Part shown: piece after piece, positions 8,941 to 16,336 of the stretch | Layout of the letters: every line of letters starts with the position of its first letter | Position numbering within the stretch: the first letter of the stretch is position 1 | Assembly: GCF_902729425.1 (NCBI RefSeq) | Contig: NZ_CACVCH010000051.1 | Location: forward strand, 17,437 to 81,436 | Direction: 5' to 3' | Source of the DNA: Magnetospirillum sp. SS-4 | Lineage (GTDB): Bacteria > Pseudomonadota > Alphaproteobacteria > Rhodospirillales > Magnetospirillaceae | Length of the DNA stretch: 64,000 nt | Notes under the pieces: model-generated | Databases searched by the model: none | The model's input: only the letters and a program-made list of their open reading frames with translations | Told to the model about the DNA's origin: nothing | Translations under genes and position numbers: made by a program

Positions 8941-10120
8941 TCTTGTATTCCTCGAACACCTTGGCGGCGATCACCAGCTTCTGGACCTCGCTGGTGCCCT
9001 CGTAGATGCGCAGCGCCCGGATTTCGCGGTACAGCTTCTCGACGGTGATGCCGCTGACCACGCCGAGGCCGCCCCACAGCTGCACCGCCTTGTCGATGAC
9101 CTCCTGGGCCTGGTCGGTGGCGAACAGCTTGGCCATCGAGGCCTCTCGCGTCACCCGTCCGCCCTTGACGTCCTTGGTCCAGGCGGAGCGGTAGATCAGC
9201 AGGGCGGCGGCGTCGATGGCCACCGCCATCTCGGCGATCTTGGCCTGGGTCAGCTGGTAATCGGCCAGCTTGGTGCCGAACACGACGCGGTCCAGCGTCC
9301 GCGCCAGGGCTTCCTCCAGGGCGCGGCGGGCGAAGCCCAGGGCGGCGGCGCCGACGGTGGTGCGGAACACGTCCAGCACCGACATGGCGATCTTGAAGCC
9401 CTCGCCGGGCTGTCCCAGCATGTTGGCGGCCGGAACCCGCATGGTCTCGAACTTGAGCGAGCCCAGCGGGTGCGGCGCGATGACGTCGATGCGGGCCGAA
9501 ACGCTGAGGCCCGGCGTCGAGGCGTCAACCACGAAGGCGGCGAGGTTCTTCGCCCCGGTGGCGTCGCCGATGCGGGCGAATACGGTGTAGAAATCGGCGA
9601 GGCCGGCATTGGAAATCCAGGTCTTGCCGCCGTTGATGACGTAATGGTCGCCGTCCCTGACCGCCGTCGTGCTCATGTTGCCGACGTCGGAACCGGCGTC
9701 CACCTCGGAAATGGCGAAGGCGGCGATGGCCTCGCCCCGTCCCACCTTGGGCAGATAGCGGGCCTGCTGCTCGGCGTTGCCGAACAGGGTGATGGCGGCG
9801 CTGCCGAGACCCTGCATGGCGAAGGCGAAATCGGCAAGGCCGGCGTGGCGGCCGAGAATCTCGCGGCCCAGGCAGATGGCGCGGACGTCGAAATCCCGGG
9901 CGCGGCCGCCATGGGCGGCGGGGACGCTGGCCGCCAGGAAACCGGCCTTGCCCAGTTCGCGGACCAGGCGGCGCGCCGTCTCGTCCATGGCGTCTCCGTG
10001 CGCCTCGTCCTCGGGGCACAGCCGTTCAAGGTTGGCCGTGGCCCAGGCTTCCAGGTCGCGGGCGAAGTCCCGGTGGGTCTGGTCGAGGAAGGGCCAGTCG
10101 AGGAACGAGGTGTCAGACAT
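8930..10120 (-). CDS. Acyl-CoA dehydrogenase
   Basis: A 396-residue flavoprotein of the acyl-CoA dehydrogenase family. The FAD/substrate segments [15 protein letters not shown] and [10 protein letters not shown] are present. The C-terminal region has QLWGGLGV and the IYEGTSE motif that carries the catalytic glutamate in medium-chain enzymes. It would introduce an alpha,beta double bond into the CoA-activated substrate and pass electrons to ETF. The ATG at 10120 ([13 protein letters not shown]) is preferred to an in-frame ATG at 10198, because that one lies inside the upstream hairpin repeat and would add unrelated sequence. The repeat at 10138-10253 separates this gene from the crotonase gene upstream. 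Confidence 0.92.
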   Translation of the reverse strand: MSDTSFLDWPFLDQTHRDFARDLEAWATANLERLCPEDEAHGDAMDETARRLVRELGKAGFLAASVPAAHGGRARDFDVRAICLGREILGRHAGLADFAFAMQGLGSAAITLFGNAEQQARYLPKVGRGEAIAAFAISEVDAGSDVGNMSTTAVRDGDHYVINGGKTWISNAGLADFYTVFARIGDATGAKNLAAFVVDASTPGLSVSARIDVIAPHPLGSLKFETMRVPAANMLGQPGEGFKIAMSVLDVFRTTVGAAALGFARRALEEALARTLDRVVFGTKLADYQLTQAKIAEMAVAIDAAALLIYRSAWTKDVKGGRVTREASMAKLFATDQAQEVIDKAVQLWGGLGVVSGITVEKLYREIRALRIYEGTSEVQKLVIAAKVFEEYKNGR

Positions 10121-10137
10121 GGTATCGGTTCCATTCT

Positions 10138-10253
10138 GCCCCTCTCCCGCAAGCGGGAGAGGGTGGTGAGCGTCAGCGAACCGGGTGAGGAAGCTCACCC
10201 TCCCACCGCTTCGCGGCGGGTCCCTCCCTCTCCCGCATGTGGGAGAGGGAGAA
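10138..10253. repeat. Composite REP-like element with several hairpins
   Basis: This stretch holds successive inverted repeats. A perfect 11-base stem lies at 10140-10150/10153-10163 (CCCTCTCCCGC). A GGGTGAG/CTCACCC stem lies at 10183-10200, then a C-rich CCACCGC/GCGG stem. A 9-base stem at 10226-10234/10241-10249 repeats the CCCTCTCCC unit. This form resembles interspersed palindromic repeats known from many alphaproteobacterial genomes. It sits inside the catabolic operon, between two co-directional genes. Confidence 0.8.
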
Positions 10254-10259
10254 CAGGCG

Positions 10260-11078
10260 TCAGTTGCCTTCGAACTTCGGCGACTGCTTGTTGGCGAACG
10301 CCACGTAGGCGCGTTCGAAGTCCTTGGTCTGCATGCAGATGGCCTGAGCCTGGGCCTCGGCCTCGATGCATTCGCCGAGACCGGAATTCCACTCCTGCCA
10401 CAGCATCTTCTTGGTCATGGCGTGACCGAAGGTCGGGCCGTCGGCCAGCGACTTGGCCAGCTTGGTGGCGGCGTCCAGCACCTCTTCCGACGAATGCAGC
10501 GAGTTGTAGAAGCCGACGCGCTCGGCCTCCTCGCCGCCCATGGCGCGGCCGGTATAAAGCAGCTCGGCGGCGCGGGACAGGCCGATCAGGCGGGGCAGCA
10601 GGGTGCAGGCGCCCATGTCGGCGCCGGCGAGGCCGACGCGGACGAACAGGAACGCCACCTTGGACTTGGCGGTGCCGAGACGGATGTCCGAGGCGCAGGC
10701 CAGCATGGTGCCGGCGCCGGCGCAGACGCCGTCGATGGCCGAGATGATCGGCTGCGGCGCGTTGCGCATGGCGCGCACCGCGTCGCCGGTCATGCGGGTG
10801 AACTCCAGCAGGCCGGGCATGTCCATCTTGGTCAGCGGCCCGATGATCTCGTGCACGTCGCCGCCCGAGCAGTAATTGCCGCCGGCCCCGGTGACCACCA
10901 CCGCCTTGACGTCGTCGGCATAGACCAGGTTCTCGAACAGGTCGCGCAGCTCGCCGTAGGAGTCGAACGTCAGCGGGTTCTTCTTGTCGGGGCGGTTCAG
11001 CGTCAGGGTCGCGACCTTGCCGTCGACCGTCCAATCGAAATGCTGGGCCTTGTACTCGGCGGCCTTGAACTTACGCAT
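10260..11078 (-). CDS. Crotonase-family protein without the usual hydratase glutamates
   Basis: A 272-residue crotonase-superfamily protein; [11 protein letters not shown] supplies the first oxyanion-hole region. Where hydratases have a glutamate in GGGCELA, this protein reads [11 protein letters not shown]. Where they have LPEVxLGL it reads [12 protein letters not shown]. Both catalytic glutamates therefore seem absent and an aspartate is present in AGADMG. That pattern fits hydrolases, isomerases or ring-cleaving crotonases better than a plain enoyl-CoA hydratase. The role in the pathway, perhaps ring opening as BadI does in cyclohexanecarboxylate degradation, is inference. The ATG at 11078 is followed by the family-like MRKFKAAEY start. 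Confidence 0.88.
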   Translation of the reverse strand: MRKFKAAEYKAQHFDWTVDGKVATLTLNRPDKKNPLTFDSYGELRDLFENLVYADDVKAVVVTGAGGNYCSGGDVHEIIGPLTKMDMPGLLEFTRMTGDAVRAMRNAPQPIISAIDGVCAGAGTMLACASDIRLGTAKSKVAFLFVRVGLAGADMGACTLLPRLIGLSRAAELLYTGRAMGGEEAERVGFYNSLHSSEEVLDAATKLAKSLADGPTFGHAMTKKMLWQEWNSGLGECIEAEAQAQAICMQTKDFERAYVAFANKQSPKFEGN

Positions 11079-11118
11079 GTGAAATCTCCTTGTATACGAT
11101 TCGGGTCGCGAAGGGGGC

Positions 11119-11865
11119 TCAGCCCACCATGGTGATGCCGCCGTTGACGCTCAGCACCTGACCGGTGATGTAATCGGCGCGGTTGCTGGCCAGGAAGACG
11201 ATGCCGTCGGCCACTTCCTGCGGCTTGCCGAAGCGGCGCATGGGAATGACCTTCAGGAAGGCTTCCAGGAACTTTTCCGGCTCGGACTTCAGCAGGGGGG
11301 TGTCGGTCGGGCCGGGGCAGATGGCGTTGACGGTGATGTTGTAGCGGGCGCCTTCGCGGGCCAGCGACTTGGAGAACGCGATCAGGCCGCCCTTGGCCGC
11401 CGAATAGACGCTCTCGCCCAGCGATCCGACACGGCCGGCGTCGGACGACACGTTGACGATCTTGCCGCCCTTGGCGGCGATCATCGACGGAAAGAAGGCG
11501 CGGATCAGCTCGATCGGGCCGTTCAGGTTCAGGTTCATCACCTTGGCGATGAAGGCATCGTCATTGTCGACGAACGGCTGGATGTGGCCCCAGCCGGCGA
11601 CGTTGCACAGCACGTCGAGACGGCCCTTGGTCGCCAGGACGTGGTCGCGCACGGCGGCGATGTTGGCCTTGTCGGTGACGTCCAGGCGGACGAACTCGGC
11701 CTTGCCGCCCTTGGCGCGGATGTCGGCCGCGGCGGCCTCGCCGGCATCGGCGTTGATGTCGGCGATCAGGACGTCGCCGCCCAGTTCGGCGATGGTCCGC
11801 ACCGCGCACAGGCCGATACCGGACGCACCGCCGGTGACCAGCGCCACCTTATCCTTGAAGTTCAT
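11119..11865 (-). CDS. SDR dehydrogenase similar to 2-hydroxycyclohexanecarboxyl-CoA dehydrogenase (BadH-like)
   Basis: A 248-residue SDR with TGGASGIG, a serine in [19 protein letters not shown] as YxxxK, and the ending [14 protein letters not shown]. The runs [28 protein letters not shown] and [10 protein letters not shown] recall BadH of Rhodopseudomonas palustris as I remember its sequence. BadH oxidises a ring hydroxyl of 2-hydroxycyclohexanecarboxyl-CoA. The neighbours (ligase, acyl-CoA dehydrogenase, two crotonases) match the enzyme types of that pathway, but each gene could also serve anthranilate-like or branched-chain routes. Gene spacing is about 40 bases downstream and 24 bases upstream. 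Confidence 0.86.
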   Translation of the reverse strand: MNFKDKVALVTGGASGIGLCAVRTIAELGGDVLIADINADAGEAAAADIRAKGGKAEFVRLDVTDKANIAAVRDHVLATKGRLDVLCNVAGWGHIQPFVDNDDAFIAKVMNLNLNGPIELIRAFFPSMIAAKGGKIVNVSSDAGRVGSLGESVYSAAKGGLIAFSKSLAREGARYNITVNAICPGPTDTPLLKSEPEKFLEAFLKVIPMRRFGKPQEVADGIVFLASNRADYITGQVLSVNGGITMVG

Positions 11866-11889
11866 GAGATTGGCTCCTTGATGAAGAAT

Positions 11890-12663
<774 letters not shown>

Positions 12664-12676
12664 CGCACCCTCAAAC

Positions 12677-12711
12677 TGAATGGTCATTCATTATGGCTGA
12701 ATGTTCATTCA
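12677..12711. promoter_or_regulatory. Tandem operator: two perfect TGAATG-N2-CATTCA palindromes
   Basis: Site 1 is 12677-12690 and site 2 is 12698-12711. Each is a perfect 14-base inverted repeat with a two-base centre (GT or TT). The centres are 21 bases apart, two helical turns. They lie immediately upstream of the enoyl-CoA hydratase start, in the region divergent from the methyltransferase gene. Size and form suit a TetR dimer, most simply the regulator encoded at 7490-8161; that link is inference. Confidence 0.75.
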
Positions 12712-12841
12712 TTTTAACCGGCATGTCAATGCCTGTTTACGGCGGCGGGATGGAGGAAATCGGGTCCACGTCGAAATTCCCACCCTAGGAGGCCATGGCC
12801 TGAGTTACAATGCGCCCTCCCCTCAGGAGCGGCTGACCGAC

Positions 12842-13519
12842 ATGGACGACACCACCATCCAGGCCTATGCCCGCGTCCTGTCCCGGGTGGCGATGGTCTA
12901 TCACTGCACGCTGGAGGAGCACGGCGCCACCGCCCCCGGCGTGGCGTGGCGCGACGACATCTACCAGCATCGGGGGTTCGAGCGCCTGACGTCGGGGATC
13001 GACCGGCGGCGGCCGGTCACGGTCAACGACGTCGGCTGCGGCTATGGCGCGCTATTCGGCTATCTCGATCGCCATTTCACGCTGGCCGGCTATTGCGGCA
13101 CCGACATCTGCGAGGCGATGATCGAGGCCGCCGGGCGGCGGGTCCAGGATCCCCGCGCCCGCTTCGCCCAGAACGCCATGCCGATGGCGGCGGCCGACTG
13201 GTCCATCGCCAGCGGCACCTTCAACCTGTCGGCCGGGACCGACGGCCTTTTATGGCGGAAAATCGTCGAGGACGTGCTGAGGGAGATGGCCCGGCTGTCC
13301 CGAATCGGCTTCGCCGTCAGCATGCTGCGCCCCGACGGCGCCAGCGAGTTCCTGTGGGGGTCGGAACCCGAGCCATGGCTGCGGTTCTGCCACGCCCAGC
13401 CGGGCGGGTGGAAGCTGACCATCGATGACGCCCCGGACGAGCCGGAATGGCGGCTGATCGCCGTCCGCGCCCCCGCTCACATGGGAACGCCCTCGGGCGA
13501 TTCGCTGCCGGTCCGGTAG
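12842..13519 (+). CDS. Class I SAM-dependent methyltransferase
   Basis: A 225-residue protein. SAM-binding motif I is VNDVGCGYGALFG near residue 60, followed by YCGTDICEAMIEAA, where an acidic residue would contact the ribose. The ATG at 12842 has AGGAGC upstream. The substrate is not evident. It is divergent from the catabolic operon and its 3' end overlaps the convergent thioesterase gene by 43 bases. An in-frame ATG at 12701 is rejected because it lies inside the operator and would add 47 residues without family content. Confidence 0.8.
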   Translation: MDDTTIQAYARVLSRVAMVYHCTLEEHGATAPGVAWRDDIYQHRGFERLTSGIDRRRPVTVNDVGCGYGALFGYLDRHFTLAGYCGTDICEAMIEAAGRRVQDPRARFAQNAMPMAAADWSIASGTFNLSAGTDGLLWRKIVEDVLREMARLSRIGFAVSMLRPDGASEFLWGSEPEPWLRFCHAQPGGWKLTIDDAPDEPEWRLIAVRAPAHMGTPSGDSLPVR

Positions 13520-13908
13520 CGGAAGCTGCCTTCGCCCATGGCGATCAGGACGCCGGCCTCGTCCAGCACCTCGGCGGTACAAAAGACGATGCGGCTGCCG
13601 CCGGCCTTGCGGCGGCCGATGGCGCGGATCAGGCCATGGCGGGCCTGTCCGGTGAACGACGTGGTCAGTTGCAGCGTCACCACCCGCCTTACCCGGCCGG
13701 GATAGGGACAGAAGGTGGCGGCGAAGCCGCAGGCGGTGTCGATCAGGGTCGCCACCACTCCGCCATGGACGAAGCCGGCGCGGTTGCAGTGGCGGCGCTC
13801 CACCGCCAGTTCCAGCAGGGAATGCCCCTCGGACCATTCGGCGAGGCGATAGCCCAGCAAGTCCTGGAAGCCGGAAGGCGGTTCGCCGCCAAGAAGATCG
13901 TGGGTCAT
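13477..13908 (-). CDS. PaaI-family hotdog thioesterase
   Basis: A 143-residue hotdog-fold protein with the PaaI signature HCNRAGFVHGGVVATLID, the usual catalytic region, followed by QLTTSFTGQARHG. Family members hydrolyse aryl- or acyl-CoA thioesters and often relieve CoA trapping in aromatic catabolism, which suits the neighbouring CoA-ligase operon. It is separately transcribed, and its 3' end overlaps the convergent methyltransferase gene. Confidence 0.87.
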   Translation of the reverse strand: MTHDLLGGEPPSGFQDLLGYRLAEWSEGHSLLELAVERRHCNRAGFVHGGVVATLIDTACGFAATFCPYPGRVRRVVTLQLTTSFTGQARHGLIRAIGRRKAGGSRIVFCTAEVLDEAGVLIAMGEGSFRYRTGSESPEGVPM

Positions 13909-13965
13909 GGGCGCGTCCGGAAATTTGATTTGTCAGGGGACGTAAGCACGACATAGCCTGCCCTG

Positions 13966-14006
13966 GCCCCAGGCCGGCGAAAACGCATCTTTCGCCGGCC
14001 TGGGGC
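13966..14006. terminator. Perfect 17-base hairpin between divergent genes
   Basis: A 17-base perfect stem (13966-13982 with 13990-14006), a 7-base loop, GC-rich at the base and A/T-rich at the tip. It lies between the divergently oriented thioesterase and esterase genes, so neither gene needs a terminator here. A T-run occurs only about ten bases downstream. It may be an insulator, a regulatory dyad or a transcribed leader structure rather than a true terminator. Confidence 0.45.
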
Positions 14007-14027
14007 ACAAGCTTAACATTTTTGACA

Positions 14028-14095
14028 GTGCCGCGACTCCTGCAAATGGAAGTCACGTTTCAGCCGATGTTATTCGTTTGCAGGAATCACGGCAC
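14028..14095. promoter_or_regulatory. Long imperfect inverted repeat upstream of the esterase gene
   Basis: Arms at 14028-14047 and 14076-14095 match at 17 of 20 positions as inverted copies (GTGCCG.GA.TCCTGCAAA), with a 28-base centre. A TTGACA hexamer lies directly to the left at 14022-14027, but no clear -10 follows. The right arm ends 22 bases before the esterase ATG. It could be a binding site for a dimeric regulator or a leader stem-loop. Confidence 0.55.
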
Positions 14096-14117
14096 GGGCA
14101 ATCATCGGGGACGGATC

Positions 14118-15089
14118 ATGATCCAGTCGGGCAATCATTCCATCGGCGTTCCGGGCAAGGTCGACGACGACGTCGCCTTCGTGCTGGCCAAGGCCGCCGA
14201 GCTGAGGCTGCCGCTGCTGGCCACCATGCCGCCGGCGGAGGCGCGCGCCGAATTCGCCCGCCGGCTGTCGCGCACCAATCCGCCGCCGCCCGAGGGAATC
14301 GAGGCCGAGACCATCGCCATCAATGGTCCAGGCGGTCCCCTGCCTATCCGCCTTTATCGCCCGGCGGGAGGAGCAACGGCAAAAGCCGCCCTGCTTTATT
14401 TCCACGGCGGCGGCTTCGTGGTCGGCGACCTGGACACCCACGACGCCATCTGCCGCGTCATCGCCGGGCGAAGCGGCTCGACGGTGGCGGCGGTGGATTA
14501 CCGGCTGGGACCGGAACACCCCTATCCCGCCGCCATCGAGGACGGCGACGCCGCCTTGACCTGGGCGGCGTCGAGGCCGGCGGAACTGGGAGGCGACGGC
14601 GTCATCCTGGGGGTGGCGGGAGATTCGGCCGGCGGCACCCTGTCCGCCGTGATGGCGCTGCACGCCCGCGACAGGGGCATCGCCCTGGCGTTGCAGGCGC
14701 TGATCTATCCGGCGGTCGACCAGGGCGGCGACCATCCGTCGCGGCGAAGGCTGGCCGAGGGTTACCTGCTGACCCAGGCCGACATCGACTGGTTCACCGC
14801 CCAGTATTTCGTCGGCCGGAGCGGCCCGGTGCTGGAGCCGGACGCCTCGCCGCTGCGCGCCGCCTCCCATGCCGGCCTCGCCCCCGCCCTGGTGCTGACC
14901 TGCGGATTCGATCCGCTGGCGGACGAGGGCAGGGCCTATGCCGAGGCGTTGAGGGCGGCGGGAGTTCCTGTGCGTTCGGTCTGCCTGGAAGGCGCCATCC
15001 ACGGCTGCCTTGGGCTCGCCGCCTATCTGGAGTGCGGCCGGACCGCCCTGGACGAACTGTGCTCGGCCTGGAAGGCCGCCGCCGGATGA
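14118..15089 (+). CDS. Alpha/beta hydrolase, hormone-sensitive-lipase (HSL) type esterase
   Basis: A 323-residue hydrolase. The oxyanion-hole motif HGGGFVVGD is near residue 95 and the nucleophile motif is GDSAGG. The acid and base lie in GFDPLADEG and GAIHGCLG near the C-terminus. This set defines the HSL/family IV esterases acting on short acyl or aryl esters. The ATG at 14118 is favoured over an upstream in-frame ATG at 14022 that would translate through the inverted repeat. It is a single-gene unit whose end lies only a few bases from the convergent PYP-like gene. Confidence 0.88.
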   Translation: MIQSGNHSIGVPGKVDDDVAFVLAKAAELRLPLLATMPPAEARAEFARRLSRTNPPPPEGIEAETIAINGPGGPLPIRLYRPAGGATAKAALLYFHGGGFVVGDLDTHDAICRVIAGRSGSTVAAVDYRLGPEHPYPAAIEDGDAALTWAASRPAELGGDGVILGVAGDSAGGTLSAVMALHARDRGIALALQALIYPAVDQGGDHPSRRRLAEGYLLTQADIDWFTAQYFVGRSGPVLEPDASPLRAASHAGLAPALVLTCGFDPLADEGRAYAEALRAAGVPVRSVCLEGAIHGCLGLAAYLECGRTALDELCSAWKAAAG

Positions 15090-15093
15090 AGGC

Positions 15094-15522
15094 TCAGGCG
15101 GCGGCGGCGGCGCGGCGCAACCGCTTGATGAACAGCCAGTAGGTGCCGAGGATCGGACTGACCTTCAGGTGAAGGCGAACCTTGTAGGCCAGACCGGCGA
15201 CGGCGCAGTCGAACACCACGTTCAGCGAGCCGGCGGCGACGCCCTTGCGGAACTCGCCGGCCACCATGGAACCACCGGCCCAGCGGGCCACGTCGGCAAA
15301 GAAACCCCGCCCGACCACCGACGGGCGGGACTCGCCGGTCTCGTCGGGCTCGGTATCGTTATAGGCCAGGATCTTGCCGTCGGCGGCCAGTTCAAGCGCG
15401 CCGAACGGCAGCCGCGCCACCTCGTCCGCCGAAAGGCCGGCGAGCGGATTGTCGGCGTCGCCTGACTCGAAAGCGAAAACCGTCATGTTCCACGGACCCG
15501 CCTGGGTCGTCACCGTAGGCAT
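15094..15522 (-). CDS. Photoactive-yellow-protein-like PAS protein lacking the chromophore cysteine
   Basis: A 142-residue single PAS domain. The run LPFGALELAADGKILAYN and the later FFADV, EFRKGVAAGSLN and YWLFIKRL blocks follow photoactive yellow protein (PYP) of Halorhodospira along its whole length. With a constant offset of 12, PYP Tyr42, Glu46 and Thr50 are conserved as Tyr54, Glu58 and Thr62. Arg52 is Glu64, and the p-coumarate-binding Cys69 is Trp81. It therefore cannot carry the thioester-linked chromophore and may bind another ligand or a partner. It is divergent from the chemotaxis operon, 87 bases from the STAS gene. GGAAAG lies before the ATG at 15522. Confidence 0.82.
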   Translation of the reverse strand: MPTVTTQAGPWNMTVFAFESGDADNPLAGLSADEVARLPFGALELAADGKILAYNDTEPDETGESRPSVVGRGFFADVARWAGGSMVAGEFRKGVAAGSLNVVFDCAVAGLAYKVRLHLKVSPILGTYWLFIKRLRRAAAAA

Positions 15523-15609
15523 ATGTGACTTTCCGATAGCCCCTTACTAAGGCCTGGAATTTGCCGTATTATCCGCGTGCGGTCCACTGGTAACTTCGCG
15601 TGACGGATT

Positions 15610-15912
15610 ATGGATCTGAGAGAAAGCAACGGCAGGATCGAGATCGACCTGCCCGTTTTGATTGACCTGCCCGCCTCGGCCGAGCTGCGCGACCTGCTGC
15701 TCGACGCGCTGGCCCGCGACGCCGCCTCGGACGTGGTCCTGAAGGCCCAGGCGGTCGAACGCATGTCCACCGCCTGCGTCCAGGTGGTGCTGGCCGCCGC
15801 CGTCGGGTTCAGGGGAGCCGCCCGCCGCATGGAGATTGAGGGCGCCGGCCCGGCCGTTACCGAAACCTTCACGCAGCTCGGCCTCGCCGCCGAGCTTCAG
15901 AAACTGATCTGA
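15610..15912 (+). CDS. STAS-domain protein at the head of the chemotaxis operon
   Basis: A 100-residue STAS/anti-sigma-antagonist-like domain: IEIDLPVLIDLPASAELRDL, VVLKAQAVERMSTACVQ in the place of the phosphorylation-loop helix, and TETFTQLGLAAEL at the end. It is the first gene of the che operon, 15 bases before cheY. Such small STAS proteins occur at this position in several alphaproteobacterial che operons, but their role is not established. A serine in the RMSTAC loop could be a regulatory phosphosite, by analogy with SpoIIAA. Confidence 0.8.
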   Translation: MDLRESNGRIEIDLPVLIDLPASAELRDLLLDALARDAASDVVLKAQAVERMSTACVQVVLAAAVGFRGAARRMEIEGAGPAVTETFTQLGLAAELQKLI

Positions 15913-15927
15913 CATAAGGACAATGGA

Positions 15928-16293
15928 ATGGGAAAGTGCGTACTGGCCGTCGATGATTCCAAGACCATGCGCGACATGGTGTCCTTCACCTTGCGCGGCG
16001 CCGGCTACACCGTGGTCGAGGCCGACAACGGCGTCAATGCGTTGAAGGTGCTGCCCGGACAGAAGGTCGACGTCATCATCACCGACGTCAATATGCCGGA
16101 AATGGACGGCATCACCCTGGTGCGCAAGATCAGGGCCATGCCCCAGCACGCGGGAACCCCCGTCCTGATCCTGACCACCGAAAGCGACCAGTCGAAGAAG
16201 GACGAGGGCCGCTCCGCCGGCGCCACCGGCTGGATCGTCAAGCCGTTCAGCCCGGACAAGCTGTTGCAGATCGTCGCCAAGGTCTGTCCGTAG
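15928..16293 (+). CDS. cheY: Chemotaxis response regulator CheY
   Basis: A 121-residue single receiver domain. Asp9-Asp10 bind metal, Asp53 (IITDVNMPEMDG) is the phospho-acceptor, TTES supplies the switch threonine and VKPFSP the lysine. Phospho-CheY binds the flagellar motor switch. It lies between the STAS gene and cheA, 43 bases before the latter, and is the only CheY-type gene in the operon. Confidence 0.95.
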   Translation: MGKCVLAVDDSKTMRDMVSFTLRGAGYTVVEADNGVNALKVLPGQKVDVIITDVNMPEMDGITLVRKIRAMPQHAGTPVLILTTESDQSKKDEGRSAGATGWIVKPFSPDKLLQIVAKVCP

Positions 16294-16336
16294 AATCGTG
16301 CCGGGGCCGTAAAATCGCGTTTGGGGGAACACGCGC

